From positions 1 through 12,513 of the forward strand of contig QOAX01000030.1 of the NCBI GenBank assembly GCA_003972865.1: a stretch of 12,513 nt of DNA, given 5' to 3'. This document shows, piece by piece, positions 1 to 7,399 of the stretch (the stretch's first letter is position 1; each line of letters starts with the position of its first letter). The translations under genes and the position numbers were made by a program. Under the pieces are notes generated by a model. That model worked only from the letters and a program-made list of their open reading frames with translations. It made no database searches and had not been told where the DNA came from. The stretch is from Verrucomicrobiota bacterium. GTDB taxonomy: Bacteria > Verrucomicrobiota > Verrucomicrobiia > Limisphaerales > UBA1096.

Positions 1-71
1 CTCCGGAAAACCGTGCCGATGCCATGCCGTTCTTGGAGTGTCTGGTCGCCACCATGATGGCGAAAACCTAA
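1..71 (+). CDS. possible 3' end of a gene cut by the left edge
   Basis: The plus frame beginning at position 3 is open and ends at TAA (69-71). It would encode a C-terminus reading PENRADAMPFLECLVATM followed by MAKT. The codons (GCC, GTC, CTG, ACC) match the GC-rich usage of the clear genes here, and the sequence turns AT-richer and non-coding right after the stop, which suits a gene end. Only 22 residues are visible, so I do not recognise a family and assign no function. Chance openness over 71 bases is quite possible. Confidence 0.4.
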   Translation, partial: PENRADAMPFLECLVATMMAKT

Positions 72-150
72 CGTTCAGCGCGGTTTTTGCAAATGGAATA
101 AAGGGTGTACGGCTTAGGAACCCGTCGCCGATTCGGTAGAAAACAACCCC

Positions 151-204
151 AAAAAAAGAATCCGGGGGGACCAGGTTGATGAAACCTGCAGCCCCCCCGG
201 GGAT
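151..204 (-). terminator. intrinsic terminator for the minus-strand PQQ gene
   Basis: CCGGGGGG (162-169) pairs with CCCCCCGG (193-200). Inside it AGGTT (173-177) pairs with AACCT (183-187) around a GATGA loop, and ATCC/GGAT (160-163 with 201-204) can pair at the base in an alternative register. Read on the minus strand, the hairpin is followed by TTC and then seven T (157 down to 151), the classic Rho-independent layout. On the plus strand no T-run follows, so it acts in one direction. It lies about 160 bases past the stop of the 365-3250 gene. Confidence 0.75.
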
Positions 205-281
205 AATTCGAGCTAGCAATGTTAGAGTTTGTAGAAATCCACGACAGCGCTTGCGAGCCCACGCCGTGCGAAACGAGGGGA

Positions 282-309
282 AAATTACAGATCAAACCCA
301 GCTAGTCAA
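282..309 (-). promoter_or_regulatory. weak sigma70-like promoter candidate
   Basis: On the minus strand TTGACT (309 to 304) and TAATTT (287 to 282) are separated by 16 bases. The first hexamer matches the -35 consensus at 5 of 6 positions; the second is a poor -10. If used, it would start a transcript near 275 that ends at the terminator at 151, an RNA of roughly 120 bases. The surrounding AT-richness makes chance matches likely. Confidence 0.2.
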
Positions 310-364
310 TATTTTTTTAAAAAATGAAATTATGTTTTGAGGGCTTTTCCCAAGGGAAAACTGC

Positions 365-3250
365 CTATTCCAGTGCCCTCGGCAGGTAGCCCACCGAGGT
401 CTGGATGGAGTGGGTGCAGGAACACCCCGCGCTCGTCTCCGGCGCGAGCAGCATCCCGCCCGCCGGGATCAACCCCAGCCAGCACCCGCTGCGGATGCCC
501 TCGAACTGGCTGCGTTTGTTTGTGTCGAGGTTCCACATGCCGTGGAAGTAGTGCCGGAAAAACATGCTGTGACTGCTCGCCGACATCGTGCCGCAGCCGC
601 GCCTCTCCGGCAGGTCGTCGCGCAACTCCCTGCCGGTCTCCAGGTCGAACGCCCACTGGTCGGAGTAATACGTACCGCCGATCACCACCGGGTGTTGCAG
701 GTGGCCGCTGTGGTGATCCTTGCCCGCTTCGTGGTGATCCTCCCAGAGCAGGCTACCCGGCGGGACGAATGTCCGCTCGCCATCCTTTGCCTCCACTGCC
801 TTCTCCACGGCGGCGATGGCGTACGTGTGAAAATGCTTGTCCTTGTCGGTGCCGGTGGCCACGAGCGTGCCGTTGGCGTAAACCAGGTATGTCATGTACT
901 GCAACTTGGAGAAGTCGTGCGCGCGATCCCACTTGGGTTGGCCGGTGCGGAGATCGATCGCGACGAGATGTTGGTCGCCCAGTTGCTGAATGGGCTGAAT
1001 GCCTCCGGCCTTCGCAATAGCCACCGGAGCGCGACTCTCAATGAAATAAATGACGCCGTCACCGATGGTGATGGTCGAATTGACAATCGCCCCGCTATTG
1101 TACTCCCAGGCACGCTCACCGCCCTTCGGGTCGATCCCAAAAAGCCGGTCGCTGGTGACCCGGCTGATGTCTGACACTTCAAAATTCTCAAACCACTGCC
1201 CGTCGTCACCGAGATACACCGTTCCTTTTTTCACCCGACTGCCGATCAACATGCCGTCGGTTGTCGCGAGATAGGACCAATCGTGATGTTCCCCGTCGGA
1301 AACCGGAAAGCGCTCCGCTCGTTCCCCGGTCGCGCCGTCGATTCCGATGCAGTAACGGCCCTGCACGAGATAAAGCCGGTCCCCGGCCGCGACCATGTTG
1401 CTGCTGTCTCGCGGGATGTTGGTGCGGCGCATTTCCGGGCTGGAGAAGCTCCACAGCACCGTGCCGTTGTAGGCGTCCAGTCCGAACAACATCCGGTCGC
1501 CTTGTACGAAGAGACGGCCGTTGACTGACAGCGGTGCGGGGTTGCGCGGGCCACGATCCGGCATCGGGCGCGGGCCCGGCTCGCCCCACCACTTGACGCC
1601 CATCTCGCCTTTCACGAGGTCGTCGCCGCTGCATGAGGTGTTTTGCGCGTTGCCATATTGGTGGCTCCATTCGCCGGCGCCGGCCAGGCGCGGCCGCACA
1701 TGGACGAGCCAGCGCGCCTCGCCTTTATCGGATCGAACCAGGCGACTCCCCGCTTGGCCAAGCCAACGCCGCGCTTGGCCAAGGTCATTCGCTTGGCCAA
1801 GCACCAGCGTGCCGCCGGATGGCACGAGGCTGCGCACTGCCTCGGCGCCGCTCGCAGGCGGCAATTGGCCCTCGAGCAAATGCCGCTCCGAGACGATCAG
1901 GTTGAACAGCATTGGCCCGAGTATCCGGTCGCCCAGCGAGCCCTCCGTCACTGAGGCGCGGACACCGTAAACGCCCGCCTCGTCAAGGGTGGCACGGATT
2001 TGCCTCACTCTGGCGGCGTCCTGCTCCAGGACCACGACTTGCAGATCGGATTTGCGAACCAGCTCCAGCGCGAGGCTGCCGTCCACCCCGCCAAGTACCA
2101 GGCAGTACCCGGCGCGCGCATCGGCCAACTCGAGGATTTGATCGGCCGCCGCAGAGAGCTTGGTCCCACCCGGCAATGCCGCCTGGCCAAGCGGCGCGTC
2201 GGGGAGCCGATAGTAAAAAGAGGAATCGAACCTGTACGGCCTGCTTTGAACCTGCCGCCCCCCGGCAGTGCCGAGGATCCGGTAATTGTATTCCCCGTCC
2301 GGCACGAGGTCGCGAACCGTTACCAAATGCCGCCTGCCCTGCTGCCTGCCGGACAAGTCCACCGATTTGCCGCTCGGCATCGACCAACGGACACGGCCGA
2401 CCATCGGCTCGTCCACTTCCCAACTGATCGTTGCCGTCGTGCGATCCACCCAGTCAACAAACGGGCCGTAGGCGATCGCGAGTGACTGCGGCTTGGGCAC
2501 CGGCTTGGGAAAGGAGTCGCGCTTGGCCAGATGCCGCTCGGCAACCTTCGCGGCGGCAGAGGCTCTCCCAAGGATGCGCACCTCGTGCAACCGCCCTGTC
2601 ATGGAGAACAACTCGTCGTCGTCCTGGTAGGCGCCAATGGTCAGCCATGCCTTTGGCGGGTAAACAATCGCGCCCCTTTGTTCCATCGACTCACCGGCCA
2701 ACTCGCCATCAACGTAAAGCCGCTGCGCCGTGCCGTCATAAACGCCGACGACGTGATACCACCGACCCGGCTCGAAAGCCCGATCCGCAGTCAGGTAAGT
2801 CAACGACTTGTGACCCTCCGTGTTGACCGCGAAACAGAACCGGTCCTTGCGGTAGCCAAGCAGCCAGCCTTTTTCGTATGCGCCGTTGTCCTGCAGCGCG
2901 CCGACGATGCCGCCCCACTCCATAGGTTTCCCGATGCTCACCCACGCCTCGAGGGTCAGTTGCTGGTTGGGCAAATCAAGGTTCGAAATGTTTGAGGAAA
3001 TCTCGATGCGCGAACGTTGGCCGGAAAACTCAGCGTGGCTTGGGGCCGGCGAATCAACAAAACGCACCGAACGGCCGATTCCCTCCGGCACACCGTCAGG
3101 ACCGGTCAACGCCTTGAGCGTGTTGCCTTCGAGCCGGCCGGGCTCAAGCAGCCAATGCGCGAAAACGTCCCCACCCTCATCCGCATTGGCCACGCGCAAC
3201 CCTCCACCAGCACAGGCGAACACCATCGCCAAACAACCCAATGGACGCAC
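365..3250 (-). CDS. secreted LamG / methyltransferase-like / PQQ-propeller protein
   Basis: Large exported protein of about 961 residues. The function is not known; PQQ-like propellers often bind cofactors, sugars or proteins. After a signal peptide (about 1-23, ending VANA before DEGG) comes a LamG/concanavalin-like domain (about 30-240; LTLEAWV, GRWYHVVGVYDG, LYVDGELAG). A fibronectin-III or phosphatase-N-like beta domain follows (about 255-345; TTATISWEVDEPMVGRVRW). Residues about 358-495 form a Rossmann, methyltransferase-like segment (CLVLGGVDGS, then VVVLEQD). PQQ-type repeats run from about 525 to the end (LFGLDAYNGTVLW, LFGIDPKGGERAW, LVAIDLRTGQPKW, WAFDLETGREL). The Cys-containing tail GCSCTHSIQTS is, as I recall, typical of large planctomycete PQQ proteins. 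The start is uncertain: GTG at 3250 gives a proper signal peptide (MRPLGCLAMVFACAGG), while ATG at 3226 would cut it short. A frame open up to 3796 only shadows aroC. It is transcribed divergently from aroC. Confidence 0.88.
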   Translation of the reverse strand: MRPLGCLAMVFACAGGGLRVANADEGGDVFAHWLLEPGRLEGNTLKALTGPDGVPEGIGRSVRFVDSPAPSHAEFSGQRSRIEISSNISNLDLPNQQLTLEAWVSIGKPMEWGGIVGALQDNGAYEKGWLLGYRKDRFCFAVNTEGHKSLTYLTADRAFEPGRWYHVVGVYDGTAQRLYVDGELAGESMEQRGAIVYPPKAWLTIGAYQDDDELFSMTGRLHEVRILGRASAAAKVAERHLAKRDSFPKPVPKPQSLAIAYGPFVDWVDRTTATISWEVDEPMVGRVRWSMPSGKSVDLSGRQQGRRHLVTVRDLVPDGEYNYRILGTAGGRQVQSRPYRFDSSFYYRLPDAPLGQAALPGGTKLSAAADQILELADARAGYCLVLGGVDGSLALELVRKSDLQVVVLEQDAARVRQIRATLDEAGVYGVRASVTEGSLGDRILGPMLFNLIVSERHLLEGQLPPASGAEAVRSLVPSGGTLVLGQANDLGQARRWLGQAGSRLVRSDKGEARWLVHVRPRLAGAGEWSHQYGNAQNTSCSGDDLVKGEMGVKWWGEPGPRPMPDRGPRNPAPLSVNGRLFVQGDRMLFGLDAYNGTVLWSFSSPEMRRTNIPRDSSNMVAAGDRLYLVQGRYCIGIDGATGERAERFPVSDGEHHDWSYLATTDGMLIGSRVKKGTVYLGDDGQWFENFEVSDISRVTSDRLFGIDPKGGERAWEYNSGAIVNSTITIGDGVIYFIESRAPVAIAKAGGIQPIQQLGDQHLVAIDLRTGQPKWDRAHDFSKLQYMTYLVYANGTLVATGTDKDKHFHTYAIAAVEKAVEAKDGERTFVPPGSLLWEDHHEAGKDHHSGHLQHPVVIGGTYYSDQWAFDLETGRELRDDLPERRGCGTMSASSHSMFFRHYFHGMWNLDTNKRSQFEGIRSGCWLGLIPAGGMLLAPETSAGCSCTHSIQTSVGYLPRALE
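1752..1802. repeat. cluster of three CTTGGCCAAG palindromes
   Basis: Three copies at 1752-1763, 1773-1784 and 1791-1802, spaced 21 and 18 bases apart. The first and third are the 12-bp perfect palindrome GCTTGGCCAAGC; the second ends in GG. They lie inside the minus-strand PQQ gene and are all read in one frame, giving VLGQANDLGQARRWLGQAG in the protein just after the methyltransferase-like segment. The unit spacings are whole codons. Confidence 0.9.
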
Positions 3251-3358
3251 TCCTATGGACACAACGCAGCAACTGTTGCGAATTCTCCGAATCGCTGCCA
3301 GCCTTTTATTGCACGCGCTGGAATTGCCTCCGGCACTGTTTTCCCGCACAATGGACGC
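3251..3358. promoter_or_regulatory. divergent intergenic region between PQQ gene and aroC
   Basis: About 108 bases separate the two divergently read start codons, so promoters for both genes should lie here or just inside the genes. I found no convincing paired -35/-10 boxes and no strong Shine-Dalgarno before either start. GTG at 3262 and GTG at 3250 are alternative starts for the minus gene. Confidence 0.4.
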
Positions 3359-4441
3359 ATGCCAAACACGTTTGGCCATCTGTTCCGCATCACCACTTGG
3401 GGCGAATCCCACGGCGGCGGCGTTGGCGTGGTGCTCGACGGCTGCCCACCGCAGCTCGAGCTCGACGAGTCGGACATCCAGCCCGACCTCGACCGGCGGC
3501 GACCCGGCCAGTCCAAAATCGTCACCCCACGCGACGAGGCTGACCGCGTGCAGATCCTCTCCGGCACCTTCGAGGGCAAAACACTGGGCACGCCCATCAT
3601 GATGATGGTGCACAACAACGATTTCCGACCCGAGGCATACGCCGAGATGAAAACCAAGTTTCGCCCCTCGCACGCCGACTACACCTACCAGCAGAAGTTC
3701 GGCTTCCGAAACTGGCAGGGTGGCGGACGCTCCAGCGCGCGCGAAACCATCGGCCGCGTCGCCGCCGGTGCCGTTGCCAAAAAACTTTTGAAACAACGCT
3801 TCGGCGTCGAGGTGCTCGCCTATGTGAAGCAGGTCAAAAAAATCGTCGCCTACGTGAATCCCGACAAGGTCAAGTTGCGCGACGTCGAGGCCAACATCGT
3901 CCGCTGCCCGGACATAGCCGTCGCCGACAAGATGATCCGCCTGATCGAGCGCACGCGCAAAGCCGGTGACACCGTCGGCGGCTTGATCGAGGGCGTGGCC
4001 CGCGGCCTGCCGGTTGGCTGGGGCGACCCGGTGTTCGACCGCCTCGAGGCCGACCTGGCCAAGGCCATGCTCAGCCTCCCCGCGTCAAAGGGTTTTGAAG
4101 TCGGCTCCGGCTTCAACGGCATCACCATGACCGGCCGCGAGCACAACGACCCCATGCGATCCAGGCGCGGCAAAGTGAGCACGACAAAAAACGACTCGGG
4201 CGGCGTGCAGGGCGGCATCTCCAACGGCGAGACCGTTCACTTCCGCGTCGCCTTCAAGCCGGTGGCCACCGTCATGCACGAGCAGGACACCGTCAATGCG
4301 CAGTTGAAAAACACGACCCTCAAGGGCCGCGGCCGCCACGATCCATGCGTCCTCCCGCGCGCCGTCCCGATGATCGAGGCCATGACCGCCCTCGTGCTGG
4401 CCGATCACGCCCTGCGTCACCGCGCCCAAAATGAGTGGTAG
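3359..4441 (+). CDS. aroC: chorismate synthase
   Basis: Cytosolic enzyme (EC 4.2.3.5) that converts 5-enolpyruvylshikimate-3-phosphate to chorismate, the last step of the shikimate pathway; the family needs reduced FMN. The 360-residue length is normal. It opens with MPNTFGHLFRITTWGESHGG, carrying the first signature (GESHGGG, residues 15-21). It has the GGGRSSARETIGRVAAGA block, the RSRRGKVSTTKNDSGGVQGG segment with ISNGE, and the C-terminal RHDPCVLPRAVPMIEAM. The start was chosen at ATG 3359 because it matches the family N-terminus exactly; upstream in-frame sequence and the out-of-frame ATG at 3351 are not credible. No other aro gene is nearby, so it appears to be a lone housekeeping gene between envelope genes. 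Unlike its neighbours it has no exact TTGGCCAA palindrome, only CTGGCCAAGG near 4055. Confidence 0.98.
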   Translation: MPNTFGHLFRITTWGESHGGGVGVVLDGCPPQLELDESDIQPDLDRRRPGQSKIVTPRDEADRVQILSGTFEGKTLGTPIMMMVHNNDFRPEAYAEMKTKFRPSHADYTYQQKFGFRNWQGGGRSSARETIGRVAAGAVAKKLLKQRFGVEVLAYVKQVKKIVAYVNPDKVKLRDVEANIVRCPDIAVADKMIRLIERTRKAGDTVGGLIEGVARGLPVGWGDPVFDRLEADLAKAMLSLPASKGFEVGSGFNGITMTGREHNDPMRSRRGKVSTTKNDSGGVQGGISNGETVHFRVAFKPVATVMHEQDTVNAQLKNTTLKGRGRHDPCVLPRAVPMIEAMTALVLADHALRHRAQNEW

Positions 4442-4494
4442 CCTAAGGAATAGATTGTGGGGGGGGGAGTGCCCGTTGATCTTTAACAGCAGTT

Positions 4495-4553
4495 TCCTTG
4501 CAGCGAGGGTAACCTAATCTCTTTTTCTGCCATATCCTTGCAGTGAGCGTTAA
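4495..4553 (+). repeat. imperfect direct repeat, possible operator pair
   Basis: TCCTTGCAGCGAGGGTAAC (4495-4513) and TCCTTGCAGTGAGCGTTAA (4535-4553) match at 15 of 19 positions, with a start-to-start distance of exactly 40 bases (about four helical turns). They lie 136-194 bases upstream of the PSD1-type gene. A two-site regulator binding on one face of the helix is an inference only. Confidence 0.45.
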
Positions 4554-4647
4554 AGTTGGCAACCGGAGAGACGACAGGGGGACTGTCGACTGGCTAAGTT
4601 CCAGGCACGGATACGGCATTTCAACGCACTTGATTTCCCTCCCGGCA

Positions 4648-4668
4648 TAGCCCACGTTTCCTGGGCTA
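4648..4668 (+). promoter_or_regulatory. hairpin just upstream of the ribosome binding site
   Basis: TAGCCCA (4648-4654) pairs perfectly with TGGGCTA (4662-4668) around a 7-base loop CGTTTCC. It ends six bases before the Shine-Dalgarno at 4674. There is no T-run, so it is not a terminator. Nearby TCCCTCC (4635-4641) could pair with the Shine-Dalgarno in another fold, which would allow translational control; that is speculative. Confidence 0.4.
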
Positions 4669-4673
4669 ACTCT

Positions 4674-4679
4674 GGAGGA
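4674..4679 (+). promoter_or_regulatory. Shine-Dalgarno fixing the PSD1-type start
   Basis: GGAGGA lies nine bases before ATG 4689. It is one of the best ribosome binding sites in the window and supports that start over any downstream Met. Confidence 0.75.
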
Positions 4680-4688
4680 CGCCCGCTG

Positions 4689-7397
4689 ATGAATTGGCAT
4701 CCAAAAAATATTTTTACTGCGGTGCTGCTTATGTCCCTTGGCCAAGCCGCCGTCTTTGGCGGGGAGCAGCCACCCAGGCCCGAATCGGAGCTGTTTGATT
4801 TTTGGTCGCTCATGCCAATCGTCAAACACACCCCGCCCGCGCTTGGCCAAACGGATTGCGGCTGGGCGCGGAATCCGATCGACCACTTCATCGCCGCCAA
4901 GCTGGGCGAAAAGAACCTCACGCACTCCGGCGAGGCCAGTCGGCAGACGCTGATCCGCCGGGTGTACTTCGACCTGCTTGGTCTCCCGCCGACACCGGCT
5001 GAAATCGAGGCGTTCGTGCAGAAGCCCGACCCGTTGGCCTACGAAAAACTGGTCGAAAAACTTCTCGCCTCGCCGCGCTACGGCGAACGCTGGGCGCGCC
5101 ACTGGCTCGACGTCGTCCACTACGGCGACACGCACGGCTACGACAAGGACAAGCTCCGGCCCAACGCCTGGCCGTACCGCGACTATGTCATCCGAGCCTT
5201 CAACGGCGACAAGCCGTACGGACGGTTTGTGCGCGAGCAGGTGGCCGGTGACGCGCTCCACCCTGACACCCGCGACGGCATCGAGGGCACCGGGTTCATC
5301 GCGGCCGGCCCGTGGGATTTCATCGGCCACGCCGAGGTGCCGGAGACCAAGCTCGACGGCCGGATCGCCCGCAACATCGACCGCGACGACATGGTGAAAA
5401 ACACGATGAACACCTTCATCAGCACAACGGTGCAGTGCGCCCGCTGCCACGACCACAAGTTCGACGCCGTCAACATGACCGACTACTACCGGATGCAGGC
5501 CGTCTTTGCCGCGCTCGACCGCGCCGACCGCGAGTATCATCCCGACCCGAAAACTGCCAGGCAACTTGCCGAACTCAGAGCCGAAATTGAAAAGCAACAG
5601 TCGGCGCTCAAGGCCGTCGAATCGGAAATCAAAGACAGGGGAGGCACCGAACTCGCCGACCTCGACCAGCAACTGCGCGGCCTTCGTGAACGTAGCAAAA
5701 TAAAGAAACGCCCGGAGCACGGCTACCACAGCCAGATTGTCGCGGGGCAGGACACCACCAAGTGGGTGCAGGTGGACCTTGGCCAGGCGCAGGCCGTCAA
5801 ACAAGTCACCCTCATCGGCACGAGCGACAGTTTCAACAACATCGGCGACGGCTTCGGCTTCCCGGTGCGCTATAAAATCGAGGCGTCGAGCGACGCGGCA
5901 TTCGAGAGCAACGTCACGGCTGTCGCCGACAAATCCAAGGCCGATGAATCCAACCCCGGCATCAAGCCGCAACATTTCAAGACGGATCACCTCGAGGGGC
6001 GATACATCCGCATCACCGCCACCAAGCTGGCCAAGCGCAGCAACGACTTTATCTTCGCCTTGGCCGAACTCCGTGTGCTCAACGCCAGCGGCGACAACCT
6101 CGCCAAAGGCAAAACCGTCACCGCGCTCGACTCCATCGAGGCGCCGGTCCGCTGGCGCAAAAGCAACCTGGTGGATGGGCTGTATCCCGGCCAAGCGGCT
6201 GATCCCGCTGCCGCGAATAAACTAGAAGTTGTTGAAGCCCAACGGGATAACTTGACCCTATCCATCCTCTCCGGCGAACTCGACGACAAGCGCCAGGCCG
6301 CAAAGGCCGGCTTGGCCAAGGCCGAAGTGGCGCTCAAAAAACTGCCCAAGCCGAGGCGCGTTTACGCCGGCACTGTGTATAAGGGCAGCGGCGCGTTTCG
6401 GGGAACCGGCAACGAGGGCGGCCAGCCCCGCACCATCCGAGTGTTGCACCGAGGCGACATGGCCCAACCGCGCGGGGAAGTCGGCCCCGGCACGGTGCGC
6501 CTGGCCAAGCACGACGCCGGCACGTTCGAACTCTCCACCACGCACAAGGAAAGCGACCGTCGCATCGCCCTCGCCCATTGGCTGACGAAAAAAGATCACC
6601 CGCTCACGTGGCGTTCCATCGTCAACCGCATTTGGCAATACCACTTCGGCACCGGCATTGTCTCCACGCCAAACGACTTCGGTCGCATGGGCGCACAACC
6701 CACCCACCCCGAGTTGCTCGACTGGCTCGCCGCTGAGTTTCGCGACAGCGGCCAGTCGATCAAGCAGCTGCACCGGCTCATCCTCACCAGCGCCACCTAC
6801 CGGCAGTCATCCAAATCCGTCGCCGCGCATGAAACGATTGACAGCCAAAACCGAACCCTCTGGCGCATGAACCGCCGGCAACTCGAGGCCGAGGCGTTGC
6901 GTGACACCGTTCTGCAGGTCGCAGGCAAAATGAACAACCAGATGTACGGCCCAGGCTTTCGCGACTTTGTCCTTGAGCATCCCGAGCACTCACCGCATTA
7001 CGAGTATCACAAGCACGACCCGGAGGACGTGAAGATTCATCGCCGCTCCGTTTATCGCTTTTTGGTTCGCTCGCAGCAGCAACCGTTCATGAGCACGCTC
7101 AACTGCGCCGACCCCTCGCAGCAGGTGGCCAGGCGTGACGACGCCATCACCGCCCTGCAATCGCTGGCGCTGCTCAACAACAAACTGATGGTGTCCATGG
7201 CCAGTCACTTCGCCAGCGACGTTGAGCAAACTCACACCGGCCACGCGGCCGCGGTGAGTGAGGCATTCTTCCGCGCTATCGGCCGCGCGCCGACTTCGGA
7301 AGAGGCCTCCGACCTTGTTGCCTACGCCGGCAAGCACGGCTTGGCCAATGCCTGCCGCCTACTGTTCAACCTCAACGAGTTTTCCTTTGTAGACTAA
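4689..7397 (+). CDS. DUF1549/DUF1553 (PSD1-type) protein with F5/8C-like insert
   Basis: Exported protein of 902 residues of a family expanded in Planctomycetes and Verrucomicrobia and of unproven biochemical function. The signal peptide is about 1-25. Residues about 55-265 are the DUF1549 (PSCyt2) domain: NPIDHFIAAKL, RRVYFDLLGLPPTPAE, SPRYGERWARHWLDVV, and the CARCHDHKFD motif (C250, C253, H254), a CxxCH pattern that could bind heme c. A short coiled-coil-like stretch (about 290-335) leads into a discoidin/F5-8C-like domain (about 345-480; WVQVDLGQAQAV, GRYIRITATKLA), which usually binds carbohydrate. DUF1553 (PSD1) fills about 620-885 (RRIALAHWLTKKDHPLTWRS, VNRIWQYHFGTGIV, PTHPELLDWLA, LHRLILTSATYRQSS). 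The separate N-terminal cytochrome domain (PSCyt1) seen in many relatives is absent. The next gene starts two bases after its stop, and such pairs are typically adjacent. Confidence 0.95.
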   Translation: MNWHPKNIFTAVLLMSLGQAAVFGGEQPPRPESELFDFWSLMPIVKHTPPALGQTDCGWARNPIDHFIAAKLGEKNLTHSGEASRQTLIRRVYFDLLGLPPTPAEIEAFVQKPDPLAYEKLVEKLLASPRYGERWARHWLDVVHYGDTHGYDKDKLRPNAWPYRDYVIRAFNGDKPYGRFVREQVAGDALHPDTRDGIEGTGFIAAGPWDFIGHAEVPETKLDGRIARNIDRDDMVKNTMNTFISTTVQCARCHDHKFDAVNMTDYYRMQAVFAALDRADREYHPDPKTARQLAELRAEIEKQQSALKAVESEIKDRGGTELADLDQQLRGLRERSKIKKRPEHGYHSQIVAGQDTTKWVQVDLGQAQAVKQVTLIGTSDSFNNIGDGFGFPVRYKIEASSDAAFESNVTAVADKSKADESNPGIKPQHFKTDHLEGRYIRITATKLAKRSNDFIFALAELRVLNASGDNLAKGKTVTALDSIEAPVRWRKSNLVDGLYPGQAADPAAANKLEVVEAQRDNLTLSILSGELDDKRQAAKAGLAKAEVALKKLPKPRRVYAGTVYKGSGAFRGTGNEGGQPRTIRVLHRGDMAQPRGEVGPGTVRLAKHDAGTFELSTTHKESDRRIALAHWLTKKDHPLTWRSIVNRIWQYHFGTGIVSTPNDFGRMGAQPTHPELLDWLAAEFRDSGQSIKQLHRLILTSATYRQSSKSVAAHETIDSQNRTLWRMNRRQLEAEALRDTVLQVAGKMNNQMYGPGFRDFVLEHPEHSPHYEYHKHDPEDVKIHRRSVYRFLVRSQQQPFMSTLNCADPSQQVARRDDAITALQSLALLNNKLMVSMASHFASDVEQTHTGHAAAVSEAFFRAIGRAPTSEEASDLVAYAGKHGLANACRLLFNLNEFSFVD
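4737..4746. repeat. CTTGGCCAAG palindrome copy
   Basis: Perfect 10-bp copy inside the signal-peptide part of the PSD1-type gene, read as LGQ (MSLGQAAVF). Confidence 0.85.
4842..4850. repeat. CTTGGCCAA palindrome copy, one arm altered
   Basis: Nine of ten core bases, with a longer left arm (GCGCTTGGCCAAACGG from 4839). Read as ALGQT near the N-terminus of the PSD1-type protein. Confidence 0.8.
6311..6320. repeat. CTTGGCCAAG palindrome copy
   Basis: Perfect 10-bp copy, flanked as GGCTTGGCCAAGGCC. Here the reading frame differs and it encodes LAK (AGLAKAEVA), in the linker between the F5/8C-like insert and DUF1553. Confidence 0.85.
7340..7348. repeat. CTTGGCCAA palindrome copy, one arm altered
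   Basis: Copy near the 3' end of the PSD1-type gene, read as GLAN (the LAK frame with the last codon changed). Confidence 0.8.
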
Positions 7398-7399
7398 TC

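Larger units (their letters stand above)
72..364. other. intergenic region between two convergent genes
   Basis: This stretch of about 290 bases has no convincing gene. The small minus-strand frame at 68-295 runs through the terminator hairpin and has Pro/Gly/Phe-rich, unlikely content. It holds the minus-strand terminator (151-204), an AT-rich island around 307-340 with a TTTTTTTAAAAAA run, and a short inverted repeat TTTTCC/GGAAAA (345-350 with 355-360) just beyond the stop codon of the minus-strand PQQ gene. Confidence 0.7.
4442..4688. other. 247-base leader of the PSD1/DUF1501 gene run
   Basis: No gene is visible. The region contains a nine-G run (4459-4467), the direct repeat at 4495-4553, the hairpin at 4648-4668 and a Shine-Dalgarno at 4674-4679. 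I see no convincing promoter, although the promoter of the downstream run should lie here. The minus-strand frame that crosses it is a shadow of the PSD1-type gene. Confidence 0.6.

Noticed and set aside
68..295. 75-codon minus-strand frame in the left intergenic region
   Set aside because: It contains the whole terminator hairpin and T-run, and has no ribosome binding site or plausible protein sequence.
307..340. Replication-origin-like AT-rich island
   Set aside because: Too short, with no DnaA-box cluster and no origin genes nearby.
3017..3358. Upstream in-frame extension of aroC
   Set aside because: Chorismate synthases begin at MPNTFGHLFR; the extension overlaps the PQQ gene and has no family similarity.
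3251..3796. N-terminal extension of the minus-strand PQQ gene
   Set aside because: It runs antisense through the conserved start of aroC, and a signal peptide appears only after the GTG at 3250.
4443..6194. Long minus-strand open frame (583 codons) opposite the PSD1-type gene
   Set aside because: It is antisense to a clear family member, is Val/Asp/Gly-rich as expected for a GC-rich shadow frame, and has no recognisable domain.
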